DNA of 22,070 nucleotides from a virus. This document shows, in pieces, positions 9,496 to 16,887 of this stretch. Position 1 is the stretch's first letter; every line of letters starts with the position of its first letter. A program made the translations under genes and the position numbers. The notes beneath the pieces were generated by a model. That model was not told the DNA's origin, did no database searches, and worked only from the letters and a program-made list of their open reading frames with translations. The stretch covers positions 1 to 22,070 of the IMG/VR virus record IMGVR_UViG_3300019828_000317. One strand, given 5' to 3'.

Positions 9496-9671
9496 TGAAA
9501 AGGTCTGCAGCACAAAGAATCGAAGATCATGAAAAACTTTGTAGAATAATGCAGAAACAAACGTTTGAGCAAATAAAAGAAGTTAAAGAAAGAATTTATA
9601 GAATGGAAAAGATGATAATTAGCGGAGCAATAGGTATAATAATTGCTTTACTTCTCAACGTGATAAAATGA
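9495..9671 (+). CDS. Small coiled-coil plus C-terminal membrane protein, 58 aa
   Basis: The ATG overlaps the previous stop (TAATG), and the TGA at 9669-9671 overlaps the next ATG at 9668 (ATGA). Residues 5-40 form a charged amphipathic helix with heptad-like spacing. Residues 40-57 (MIISGAIGIIIALLLNVI) are a single membrane span ending in one Lys. This architecture matches small XhlA-type or holin-accessory phage proteins. A true holin role is uncertain because the endolysin lies about 10 kb away. Confidence 0.7.
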   Translation: MKRSAAQRIEDHEKLCRIMQKQTFEQIKEVKERIYRMEKMIISGAIGIIIALLLNVIK

Positions 9672-10045
9672 AGAATAGTTTACTCGTACATAAGCACTTA
9701 ATTGTGCGAGCTGAATCCATTAAACCTCCTAAAGATGAAGAACAACTTAAAGAATGGATGAAAGAATTTGTAGATTCTATCAACATGAAAATATTTATGG
9801 GTCCTTATGTTAAGTATTGTAACATGGAAGGTAACCGTGGAATAACAGCTGTTGCAATCATTGAAACTTCACACATTGCTATGCATATTTGGGACGAAGT
9901 AAGTCCTGCTTTAATGCAATTTGATGTCTACAGTTGTAGTGAACTGAATGTAGAAAACATTTGTAACAAAATTAAACAAGACTTTGATATAGAAAAAATA
10001 GAGTACAAATTTCTTAACCGTGAAACTGGACTCCAAGATATTTAA
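9668..10045 (+). CDS. speD: S-adenosylmethionine decarboxylase (SpeD)-like proenzyme
   Basis: 125 aa, the usual size of prokaryotic class 1b SpeD. The self-processing site is visible as ETSHIAMH: Ser68 would become the pyruvoyl group after cleavage of the Glu/Thr-Ser region. His73 matches His68 and Cys90 matches Cys83 of the Thermotoga enzyme. The Ser-to-Cys distance is 22 here against 20 there, so there is a two-residue insertion before the catalytic Cys. Classical activity removes CO2 from S-adenosylmethionine to feed spermidine synthesis in the cytoplasm. Some SpeD homologues, phage ones included, are reported to act instead on arginine or ornithine, so the substrate is open. No speE or other polyamine gene is in the window. 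The start overlaps the upstream small membrane gene, and the 3' end overlaps the opposing helicase gene by 4 bp. Confidence 0.85.
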   Translation: MKNSLLVHKHLIVRAESIKPPKDEEQLKEWMKEFVDSINMKIFMGPYVKYCNMEGNRGITAVAIIETSHIAMHIWDEVSPALMQFDVYSCSELNVENICNKIKQDFDIEKIEYKFLNRETGLQDI

Positions 10046-11472
10046 ATCCAGTCTTTAAGTTCTTCTCCCATTACTTCACTAGCGATATTAATCTTTTTAC
10101 GTAAAGCTTTTACAATTCTTTCATCTACCGTTTTCTCAGCAATAATGTCTATGTAAGTCATTTTTCTAGTCTGACCAATACGATTTATTCTAGCCTCACT
10201 TTGAGTACGTTTCTCAAGGTCATAACCATTAGAATAATAAATCATAACGTTAGCTTCTGTTAAAGTAATTCCATAGCCACCGGTTTGAGGGGTACCTACC
10301 AAGAATCTAATTTTAGAGTCTGGGTCCTGAATTTCTTTAATAGCTTTTTGTCTGTCATCGGTAGAAGTGGATCCATAATAAGTCATCACGGAACCCGGAT
10401 ATACTTTTTCAACAGCTTTAACAATTGAATCTATATCGTGTCTCCAGTGGGCCCAAATAATAGCCTTACCTTCCACCTCTTCTAATATATCCATCAACGC
10501 ATTTATTCTTTCGTTTTTAATTATTTTAAGAGTACCATCGTCTGCTTTAAAGTGACCACAGGTAATTTGTTGAAGTCTCATTAGTTGTACTAATGCTGTC
10601 GAAGTAGTCATTAACTTACCTTCCATTTGAGCAAGAGCTACCTTACTCATTTGATCATAAAGTTTTTGTTGCTCAGGACTTAGTTGAATAATTCTTTTCT
10701 GATAAGTATATTCAGGTAAATCTAAACAATCTTCTTTAAGAACACGATCAGAAAAAGTACTTATTTTTTCTGAAAGTTCTCCTAGATTTTGATAACCAGT
10801 AACTACTTGGACACTGTGTGTAGGTAATCTCATAGTAGTCATTTTGGCATATCTAGTTCTAAACGCATAATAAGAAGTAAAGTCTAGTAAACTTTCATCT
10901 AAAAACTCGCATTGTTTATATAAGTCTAAAGGTGATTTAGTAACTGGAGATCCTGTAAGGATTCTTCTGTAGTTTGCAAACTCTCCTAAAGAACAAATAT
11001 GTTTAGTACGTTTAGCATCTGGGTTTTTAATAGTAGTAGACTCATCTATTGCCATTAATGTTCGATGACATCTTAGAAATTTAGCAGCAAATTCTACACC
11101 TTTAGAAGTACTAAAAGCATCTACATTCATAATTAAAATATGTAAATCTTCACCTGGTTCAAATAAAGTATCTAATTTTAATTGTTGTCCTTTATTTATA
11201 TTAGCTTGCCATAAAACCATTTTTTTATCTATATGGTCTACCATATGAATAGGGATTTCAGAATCAAACCAATTTTTATAAACTCCTTTAGGTGCTACTA
11301 AAAGGAGGCCATTAATTTTACCTTTATCATAAAGCATAGAGACATTGTCTATTAATACTTTAGATTTTCCTGTACCCATTTCCATAAAGTAAGCAAACAC
11401 TTCTTTATTCCATGATTTTTCTAACGCAGTTATTTGATGCGCGTATGGTTTTGTTTTAAATTTATAGTTCAT
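10042..11472 (-). CDS. SNF2-family (SF2) DNA helicase/ATPase
   Basis: 476 aa from the ATG at 11472. The frame stays open to 11583, but the MNYKFKTKPYAHQ start is preferred: it begins right at the helicase Q-like region and has a purine-rich site (AGAAAGAAG) just upstream. An earlier start would add a hydrophobic leader overlapping the promoter and the divergent gene. Motifs: Walker A EMGTGKS (31-37), motif II DEST (143-146, in place of DEAH/DESH), motif III LTGSP (172-176), helicase C with GGYGITLTEANVMIYY, and motif VI QSEARINRIGQTR. The layout is that of compact phage SNF2-like translocases acting on duplex DNA in replication or recombination. It is the only leftward gene and has its own candidate promoter at 11487-11528. 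Confidence 0.9.
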   Translation of the reverse strand: MNYKFKTKPYAHQITALEKSWNKEVFAYFMEMGTGKSKVLIDNVSMLYDKGKINGLLLVAPKGVYKNWFDSEIPIHMVDHIDKKMVLWQANINKGQQLKLDTLFEPGEDLHILIMNVDAFSTSKGVEFAAKFLRCHRTLMAIDESTTIKNPDAKRTKHICSLGEFANYRRILTGSPVTKSPLDLYKQCEFLDESLLDFTSYYAFRTRYAKMTTMRLPTHSVQVVTGYQNLGELSEKISTFSDRVLKEDCLDLPEYTYQKRIIQLSPEQQKLYDQMSKVALAQMEGKLMTTSTALVQLMRLQQITCGHFKADDGTLKIIKNERINALMDILEEVEGKAIIWAHWRHDIDSIVKAVEKVYPGSVMTYYGSTSTDDRQKAIKEIQDPDSKIRFLVGTPQTGGYGITLTEANVMIYYSNGYDLEKRTQSEARINRIGQTRKMTYIDIIAEKTVDERIVKALRKKINIASEVMGEELKDWI

Positions 11473-11486
11473 AATATTTCTTCTTT

Positions 11487-11528
11487 CTATTGACAGTGAT
11501 ACCATAACCCTGTAGTAGATGTCAATAG
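11487..11528. promoter_or_regulatory. Perfect 9-bp inverted repeat with face-to-face TTGACA boxes
   Basis: CTATTGACA (11487-11495) and TGTCAATAG (11520-11528) are perfect reverse complements separated by 24 bp, in the gap between the leftward helicase gene and the rightward 11538 gene. Each arm contains a consensus -35 TTGACA, one pointing right and one left. Leftward, TTGACA-N18-TATCAC is a reasonable promoter for the helicase. Rightward, TTGACA-N17-TAGTAG has a poor -10. Both would transcribe across the same 42 bp, so they would be mutually exclusive, or the repeat may be the operator of a dimeric repressor. Confidence 0.55.
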
Positions 11529-11537
11529 GAAAGTTAT

Positions 11538-11930
11538 ATGGGATTAACAACATTAAATACAATACCAACACAAAGCAATCCATCGGTTGTTTATATTATA
11601 CAAGAATTACCCGGTACTAAAGCAGGTGCTCCTAAATTTAATATTATGGGTGCGCAAAAATATGGTACTTTAAAAACATTATTACCAGAACACTCACAAA
11701 TTATTTTGTCTCCAGGACCTTTAATTTTTAAATTAAGGAAACTTTTAGATAAATATACTACTAAGGATTTCTTACTACTTACAGGCGATCCCGCAATTAT
11801 AGGTGTTGCGTGTTCAATTGTGGCAGATAAAACTGGTGGTAAATTTAATCTATTAAAATGGGATAGACAGGAAAAAATGTATTACCCAATAGAAATTAAT
11901 TTATATGAAAAAGGAAATCTCGAAGAATAA
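11538..11930 (+). CDS. Conserved-looking phage protein of unknown function, 130 aa
   Basis: An AGGAAAG site at 11527-11533 is well placed for the ATG. The sequence alternates hydrophobic strands and short helices. Its features are VVYIIQELPGTKAGAPKFN near the N-terminus, a LSPGPLIFKLRKLLDKY helix, and DFLLLTGDPAIIGVACSIVAD, followed by a basic/aromatic segment KWDRQEKMYYPI. The LLLTGDPAIIG segment looks like a small alpha/beta fold, but no nucleotide-binding motif is complete. It is the first gene of the rightward replication block and could be an early gene. I recognise the type from pelagic phage genomes only as a hypothetical protein. Confidence 0.75.
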   Translation: MGLTTLNTIPTQSNPSVVYIIQELPGTKAGAPKFNIMGAQKYGTLKTLLPEHSQIILSPGPLIFKLRKLLDKYTTKDFLLLTGDPAIIGVACSIVADKTGGKFNLLKWDRQEKMYYPIEINLYEKGNLEE

Positions 11931-11932
11931 GC

Positions 11933-11960
11933 TTGACATAGGATATTATGACATTATATT
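11933..11960 (+). promoter_or_regulatory. Sigma70-like promoter of replication module
   Basis: TTGACA (11933-11938), 16-bp spacer, TATATT (11955-11960, 5/6 match to TATAAT). It starts three bases after the stop of the 130-aa gene and about 40 bases before the 12003 ATG. The spacer holds TAGGATATTAT (11939-11949), an 11-mer repeated exactly in the promoter at 21041-21074. Likely read by host RNA polymerase and driving the coiled-coil, SSB-like, primase and helicase genes. Confidence 0.65.
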
Positions 11961-12002
11961 AGAAGAATTAATAACTACGACTACTAGAAAGGTAAAAAGA
12001 AA

Positions 12003-12557
12003 ATGAGTATAAATTTAGAAGAAGACAAAATCGATTCATTGGCAAATGCTAATACCAATGACATCAAAGAACTATCTAATCAGGTTATTAAATTAAGAGA
12101 CCTTGAAGATGAGTTTGCTTCCAAAGAAGAGGAATTAAAAAAATTAAAAAATGATATGGATGTTTTATCAGGGGAAGTTATTCCTACGATGATGACAGAA
12201 ATGAACATATCAAAATTCAGTTTATCAGACGGTGCTGGTGTAGAAGTCAAACCCGTCTATGGTGCTTCAATTTCTATAGCTAAGAAAGAAGAAGCATTCA
12301 ACTGGCTTCGTAACAACGGCTTGGGTGATCTTATTAAAAATGAGATTACTGTTTCCTTTGGTCGTAACGAGGATAACAAGGCAGCAGAATATGCTGGCCT
12401 TGCACAAGGTCAAGGATATCAACCCGTCCAGAAATTAAAGGTTGAGCCCATGACACTTAAAGCGTTAGTTCGTGAGCGTCTCGAATCTGGAAAAGAGATG
12501 CCCACGGATTTATTTAATGTGTTCGCAGGAAACCGAACCAAAATAACAAGGAAATAA
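12003..12557 (+). CDS. Coiled-coil protein upstream of SSB-like gene, 184 aa
   Basis: An AGAAAGG site lies about 10 bases before the ATG. Residues about 20-60 are a heptad-rich coiled coil (LEDEFASKEEELKKLKNDM). The middle (about 75-125) looks like a compact beta/alpha region, and the C-terminus has EPMTLKALVRERLESGKEM followed by DLFNVFAGNRTKI. This C-terminal motif is one I associate with proteins found directly upstream of SSB-like genes in phages of several hosts. That suggests a replication accessory or host-takeover factor. Molecular function unknown. Confidence 0.75.
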   Translation: MSINLEEDKIDSLANANTNDIKELSNQVIKLRDLEDEFASKEEELKKLKNDMDVLSGEVIPTMMTEMNISKFSLSDGAGVEVKPVYGASISIAKKEEAFNWLRNNGLGDLIKNEITVSFGRNEDNKAAEYAGLAQGQGYQPVQKLKVEPMTLKALVRERLESGKEMPTDLFNVFAGNRTKITRK

Positions 12558-12562
12558 TAAAA

Positions 12563-13342
12563 ATGAACAAAGAACCAACAATAAAAGAAAACACTGCATT
12601 GTCCACGAATGTTAATTTCGAAGCTGATGCAACTATTCAAACTGGAATGATAACACAAGAAGATCTTGCGTTACCTTTCCTTAAAATACTAGGCCAACTT
12701 TCTCCTGAAGTGAACAAGAGAGATGGTAAGTATGTCCAAGGAGCAGAACCTGGAATGATTTATAATTCAGTAACAGGTGAACTTTTTGGTGGTGAAACTG
12801 GAGTCCCAGTGATTCCATGTTACTACAAACTCGAATACGTTGAGTGGAAAGATAGAGGAAAAGATGGATCTGGTGCGCCAGTAAAAATCTACCCTTCGTC
12901 TAGTGACATTATGACTAAGACTACAAGAGGTGGTGACTTTAAAGATAGATTACCTAACGGTAATTATATTGAGAAGACTGCGCAACACTTTGTAGTAGTA
13001 GGAAGTAGCTCACCAACAACTGCATTAATTGCCATGAAATCTACACAATTAAAGATTAGTAGAAAATGGAATAGTATGATGCAGAGTATTAAAATGCAGG
13101 GAAAAAATGGGTTGTTTACCCCTGCAACTTTTAGCCATCTTTATCAGCTAAAAACTGTACAACAGTCTAACGACAAAGGTACATGGTTTGGTTGGGAAGT
13201 GAGTAAAAATGGTCCTATTGAAGACGCAGGTATGTATCAACAAGCCAAAAGTTTTTCTGAAAGTATCTCTAAAGGAGATGTTGAAGTTAAGCATGGTGAG
13301 GATGATACAGCTAAAGCTTCTGATGGAGCAGCTCACTACTAA
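12563..13342 (+). CDS. Probable ssDNA-binding protein
   Basis: 259 aa, starting five bases after the previous stop. Features: a central beta-rich region with IPCYYKLEYVEWKDRGKDGSG (about 89-109), a basic patch STQLKISRKWNSMMQSIK (about 155-172), aromatic residues, and a short acidic, flexible C-terminal tail (residues 236-259). An acidic tail is typical of SSB proteins, which use it to bind partner proteins. The IPC...W..RG pattern matches a phage protein family commonly placed beside primase and helicase genes. The position, immediately before primase, fits coating of single-stranded DNA at the fork. SSB identity is inferred; a recombination-mediator role is the main alternative. Confidence 0.6.
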   Translation: MNKEPTIKENTALSTNVNFEADATIQTGMITQEDLALPFLKILGQLSPEVNKRDGKYVQGAEPGMIYNSVTGELFGGETGVPVIPCYYKLEYVEWKDRGKDGSGAPVKIYPSSSDIMTKTTRGGDFKDRLPNGNYIEKTAQHFVVVGSSSPTTALIAMKSTQLKISRKWNSMMQSIKMQGKNGLFTPATFSHLYQLKTVQQSNDKGTWFGWEVSKNGPIEDAGMYQQAKSFSESISKGDVEVKHGEDDTAKASDGAAHY

Positions 13343-13347
13343 ATAAA

Positions 13348-13400
13348 ATTCCCTATCCGGTGGGAATAACTCGGGGCGTGAAGGGAGACTGGATCGCCCC
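13348..13400 (+). other. Twin GC-rich hairpins between SSB-like and primase genes
   Basis: Two adjacent stem-loops in the 67-base gap. The first is ATTCCC (13348-13353) pairing with GGGAAT (13362-13367) across an 8-base loop. The second is GGGGCG (13373-13378) pairing with CGCCCC (13395-13400) across a 16-base loop. The GC content is far above the surrounding DNA. No U-run follows, so a standard intrinsic terminator is unlikely. It could be a structured 5' leader controlling primase translation, an RNA processing site, or a replication-start signal. Function unproven. Confidence 0.55.
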
Positions 13401-13409
13401 ACAATAAAG

Positions 13410-15035
13410 ATGGAAATGGAAAAAAGATATATAGAAATATTCACAGGTCTAAAAAGAGACTATGGTTACGCAGACATAACTTCTGCATTCAAAGATCCTT
13501 CAACAGGAAAACTAAAATTAAAATATGGCTGGGCAGCTAAAGAATTATTAGACTCTGATTACATAGCCCATCTAGAAGGTAAAAAATCTATAGGAGTTCA
13601 ACCCTGTAATGACGATGGCCTAGCACACTTTGGTGCAATCGATATAGACTCAGATGAGTATGACAACTTTGATTTAAGAAAGTATTTAGAAATTATTGAT
13701 AAGAAAAACATTCCAGTAGTTCCGGTTAAATCTAAAAGCGGTGGTCTTCATATATATGTGTTTTTTAAAGAACCTGTTAAAGCTAGCTATGTTAGAAATT
13801 TTTTAGATAAATTATTGTTTACATTTGGCTTAAAGGCTTCTACAGAAATATTTCCTAAGCAGACTCAGTTGGGAATGGGATCAGATGGTAAATTTATCAA
13901 CGGTAATTTTATTAACTTACCTTACTATAACCGTAATGAAAGAGTTGGTTTAAACTTAGATGGTACGGAGTTTACCTTGGAACAGTTTATAAAAGTTGTC
14001 GAGGCTAACAGAAAAACAAGAGAAGAACTAGAAGAATTTGCAACAGAGTTGATGAGATTAGAGTTGACAGGAGGTGCAGATGAGTTTGCAGATGGGCCTG
14101 TTTGTTTGCAAAGACTTTCTAAATCTAAGTTAGATGATTACAGAGATAGATTTATTTATAATTACATGGTGTTTGCTAAAAAGAAATACCCAGATAATTG
14201 GGAAGAGAAACTTTTAGAAGGCGCTAGAAATTATATTGTTTATGATAATATTTGGGGTGATGAGAAAGTAAAACAAAAGATTAAAGCTTATAAAAAAGAC
14301 ACGGCAGGACATACTTGTTCAGAGGAACCGATTGTTAGTATGTGTGTTAAATCAGAATGTTTAAAAAGAAAGTTTGGAGTAGCTTCAGATAAAGTTAAAA
14401 AGTTCCCTGCACTTTCTGCCTTAATAAAAATAGATTATTCACCAGAACCAGAGTTTAGATTCACTGTTCATTATGTTGATAAAATTGAAGGAGAAGCCTC
14501 TCAACAAATAATAGCTAAAGATATAAATTACATCATGGACCAGGAAAAATTAAGAAGATTAATAGGAGCCCACACACCTATTCCACCACCACGGATCAAG
14601 GGTGATGATATGCAGAATGTTTTAGACGTTCTTTGGCAAGGAATGAAAACAGAGAAAGCTCCTCCAGGAACTTCTCCAAAAGAAATCTTACATAAACATT
14701 TAGAAGATCATATCTATGGAGTGCCTGCAGTGAGTGATGCTTCCTTTAGAAGTGGTAGTACTTTAATTGACGATGGCTACGCTTATTTTGTGTTTGATCC
14801 TTTCTATAATTATTTAAAGAATAAAGAATGGAAATCTAAAATAGATAGAACGGGTCAAATGATGATTGATTTCTTTGATGCTAAATTAAAAGATCTAAAA
14901 AGATATCCTAAAAAAGAAACAGAAAAAAAATCACATAACCCTGTCAGATGTGTGAAAATATCAATAGCTCATTTTCCAAAAGAGGAAAATAAAGTTGAAC
15001 TAATAGCAATGAAAAAAAAAGAGGATATATTATAA
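13410..15035 (+). CDS. Archaeo-eukaryotic-type (AEP) DNA primase
   Basis: 541 aa; an alternative ATG lies two codons in (13416), and neither has a strong Shine-Dalgarno site. The AEP catalytic signatures are in order: AIDID with metal-binding Asp78 and Asp80, SKSGGLHIYVFF with His114 (108-118), and a third-motif region around TEIFPKQ...INGNFINLPYY (145-173). Downstream, Cys232, Cys303, Cys312 and Cys317 form a PriL/PriCT-like four-cysteine set that could hold an Fe-S cluster or zinc, with a helical segment between (DRFIYNYMVFAKKKYPDNWEE is typical). The C-terminal 200 residues are helical and of unknown role. It synthesises primers for the family A polymerase. The next gene starts one base after its stop. 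Confidence 0.85.
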   Translation: MEMEKRYIEIFTGLKRDYGYADITSAFKDPSTGKLKLKYGWAAKELLDSDYIAHLEGKKSIGVQPCNDDGLAHFGAIDIDSDEYDNFDLRKYLEIIDKKNIPVVPVKSKSGGLHIYVFFKEPVKASYVRNFLDKLLFTFGLKASTEIFPKQTQLGMGSDGKFINGNFINLPYYNRNERVGLNLDGTEFTLEQFIKVVEANRKTREELEEFATELMRLELTGGADEFADGPVCLQRLSKSKLDDYRDRFIYNYMVFAKKKYPDNWEEKLLEGARNYIVYDNIWGDEKVKQKIKAYKKDTAGHTCSEEPIVSMCVKSECLKRKFGVASDKVKKFPALSALIKIDYSPEPEFRFTVHYVDKIEGEASQQIIAKDINYIMDQEKLRRLIGAHTPIPPPRIKGDDMQNVLDVLWQGMKTEKAPPGTSPKEILHKHLEDHIYGVPAVSDASFRSGSTLIDDGYAYFVFDPFYNYLKNKEWKSKIDRTGQMMIDFFDAKLKDLKRYPKKETEKKSHNPVRCVKISIAHFPKEENKVELIAMKKKEDIL

Positions 15036-16475
15036 GTGCCGAAAGTAACTAAAATATATGGTCCTCCTGGCACAGGTAAAACAGAGAAACTTATTAGAAG
15101 AGCGATGGCTTATATTCGAATAGGTACCCCTATTAATAGTATAGGTTATTTTGCATTTACTCGTAAGGCTGCTCATGAAGCAAGGGATAGAATGCTTTCA
15201 AAGAATCCACAATATAAGAAAAAAGAATTAAGATACTTTCAAACTTTACATTCTTTAGCTTTCCATACATTAGGTTTAAGAGAAGAAAATGTTATGCAAG
15301 ATTATCACTACAACGATCTTGGAAAAATTCTAAGTATAAGAGTCAATGCTAAAAAAGATGCCGATGCTTCTCCTTATTTAAGTTGTGACAATGAATACTT
15401 TCAAATCATTTTAAAGGCCAAAGAGAAAGGGATTTCAGTGTGGGATGAATACTGTACAGGAGAACATTCTTCTAATGTAGAACCTGACTTACTTAAACAC
15501 ATAGAAGTAAACTATAATCAATACAAAGTTAATAATAATCTAATAGATTTTGCAGATATGATTAAGAAATTTCTATCTAAACCAGAGTTGTGTCCAAGTT
15601 TTAACACAGTCTTTATAGATGAAGCGCAGGATCTTTCTCCCATTCAATGGGACATGTATGACTTATTAAAAAATAATTCTAAAAATGTTTATTTAGCGGG
15701 GGATGATGACCAGGCAATTTATGGTTGGGCGGGTGCAGACGTAGATAGATTTATAAAAGAACCTGCTGAAGAAAAAGTACTTTCAAAATCTAGACGTATA
15801 CCTATAGCCGTGCAGGAAATATCCGAAGTCATTACAGAAAGAATTCAGGGATTGAGAGCAACTAAGAATTATTTACCCAGAAATGAACAAGGTTTATGTA
15901 GTAAAATCAATAGTTTAGAGAACGTGGACCTATATAATGGTAAATGGTTGATTCTTACTAGAACAATTTCTAGAGCAAAAGAAATATGTGATTTATTGAA
16001 AGTTAAAGGTTTATATCATGAGAATAAGCATAGGAAAAGTTATGACACTAAATTATACAAAGCCATTATTAACCACAGCAAATGGTTAAATGGTGAAGAT
16101 ATTCCCGACACTGGTTTAGAAGATATTAAAGAGTATATGGGTGAGAGAGAATTAAAAAAAGATCTGAAATGGTATGAATGTTTTGATACCGCTTCTGCCG
16201 ATGAAAAAATATACATTAGATTAATGCTATCTAATGGAGAAAAATTAAGTAACGAAGCTAGGATTAAAGTATCTACAATTCATGCAGCTAAAGGAGGAGA
16301 ATGTGAGAATGTAATATTAGTATTAGATAATGCTAAAAAAATAAGAGAAGCTACGGCTCATAGTATAATAAAACGTGACGAAGAGCACAGAGTATGGTAT
16401 GTAGGGTGTACGAGAGCAAAAAGAAATTTATATTTAATGAGAGCAAAAATAGAAAGGAAGGGTTACCAGTTATGA
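15036..16475 (+). CDS. UvrD/PcrA-like superfamily 1 DNA helicase
   Basis: GTG start directly after the primase stop, with AGGAT nearby. Motifs: Walker A GPPGTGKT (9-16), Ia FTRKAA (41-46), Walker B FIDEAQD (193-199), motif III GDDDQAIYGWAGAD (222-235), an Arg-rich motif IV (SRR, about 252-254), motif V VSTIHAAKG (412-420) and motif VI YVGCTRAKR (455-463). At 479 aa it is shorter than cellular UvrD (about 720), lacking most of the accessory subdomains. It probably moves 3'-5' on ssDNA and unwinds the fork or recombination intermediates with the primase and polymerase. No replicative DnaB-type helicase is visible in the window. The stop overlaps the next ATG (ATGA). Confidence 0.9.
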   Translation: MPKVTKIYGPPGTGKTEKLIRRAMAYIRIGTPINSIGYFAFTRKAAHEARDRMLSKNPQYKKKELRYFQTLHSLAFHTLGLREENVMQDYHYNDLGKILSIRVNAKKDADASPYLSCDNEYFQIILKAKEKGISVWDEYCTGEHSSNVEPDLLKHIEVNYNQYKVNNNLIDFADMIKKFLSKPELCPSFNTVFIDEAQDLSPIQWDMYDLLKNNSKNVYLAGDDDQAIYGWAGADVDRFIKEPAEEKVLSKSRRIPIAVQEISEVITERIQGLRATKNYLPRNEQGLCSKINSLENVDLYNGKWLILTRTISRAKEICDLLKVKGLYHENKHRKSYDTKLYKAIINHSKWLNGEDIPDTGLEDIKEYMGERELKKDLKWYECFDTASADEKIYIRLMLSNGEKLSNEARIKVSTIHAAKGGECENVILVLDNAKKIREATAHSIIKRDEEHRVWYVGCTRAKRNLYLMRAKIERKGYQL

Positions 16476-16720
16476 CACATAAAGATATATTTAACGATTC
16501 ATTTCCACAAGATAAACAGATAGGTGGATCCCATTACAAAAAATTTTTAATTCAACCTTATGAATTTATTTCAAAGAATGCTTTGTCATTCTTCCAGGGC
16601 AACGTAATTAAATATGTTTGTCGTTATAAAAACAAAGCAGGAATACAAGACCTTGAAAAAATAATTCATTACTGTGAATTAGAAATTAAAACAATGAAAG
16701 ATACAGGTACGAAAAAATAA
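16472..16720 (+). CDS. DUF3310 family protein
   Basis: 82 aa from the ATG at 16472, which overlaps the helicase stop and has a strong AAGGAAGGG site. The same frame extends upstream to 16394, but that part lies inside the helicase gene and is not family-like. The signature is clear: IGGSHYKKFLIQPYEFI, then FFQGNVIKYVCRYKNKAG and QDLEKIIHYCELEI. DUF3310 proteins are common in phages, alone or fused to nucleotide-metabolism enzymes (as in T7 gp1.7). The link to nucleotide kinase activity is unproven for a stand-alone copy. Confidence 0.85.
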   Translation: MTHKDIFNDSFPQDKQIGGSHYKKFLIQPYEFISKNALSFFQGNVIKYVCRYKNKAGIQDLEKIIHYCELEIKTMKDTGTKK

Positions 16721-16887
16721 TGAACCTTTTTTTACGAATAAGATTAAAATTAGAAGCTGAGAAAAAAAGAACAGAGAGACTCTATAAAGAAAATCAAGTA
16801 ATGAAAAGAAGATTACTTAAATATGAAAAGCAAGGTATGCTATACCACAACAACAAGAAAGGTTTAAATGAAAGTACCTCTATTTGA
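16720..16887 (+). CDS. Small basic helical protein, 55 aa
   Basis: The ATG overlaps the preceding TAA (TAATG), and the 3' end runs 20 bases into the polymerase gene in another frame. The predicted protein is one long Lys/Arg/Glu-rich helix (residues 1-40) with a short polar tail. No recognised family. The coupled start and the otherwise empty 147-base interval support translation, but coding status is only likely. Confidence 0.5.
   Translation: MNLFLRIRLKLEAEKKRTERLYKENQVMKRRLLKYEKQGMLYHNNKKGLNESTSI

Noticed and set aside
10042-11583. Longer helicase start at 11583
   Set aside because: It adds a 37-aa hydrophobic leader, runs through the promoter repeat and into the divergent gene. The ATG at 11472 has a purine-rich site and begins at the helicase core.
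13348-13400. Intrinsic terminator after the SSB-like gene
   Set aside because: Neither hairpin is followed by a run of T, and the primase gene begins within ten bases.
16394-16720. Longer DUF3310 start at 16394
   Set aside because: The extra 26 codons lie inside the helicase motif VI region and are not family-like. The ATG at 16472 has a strong ribosome site and a stop-start overlap.
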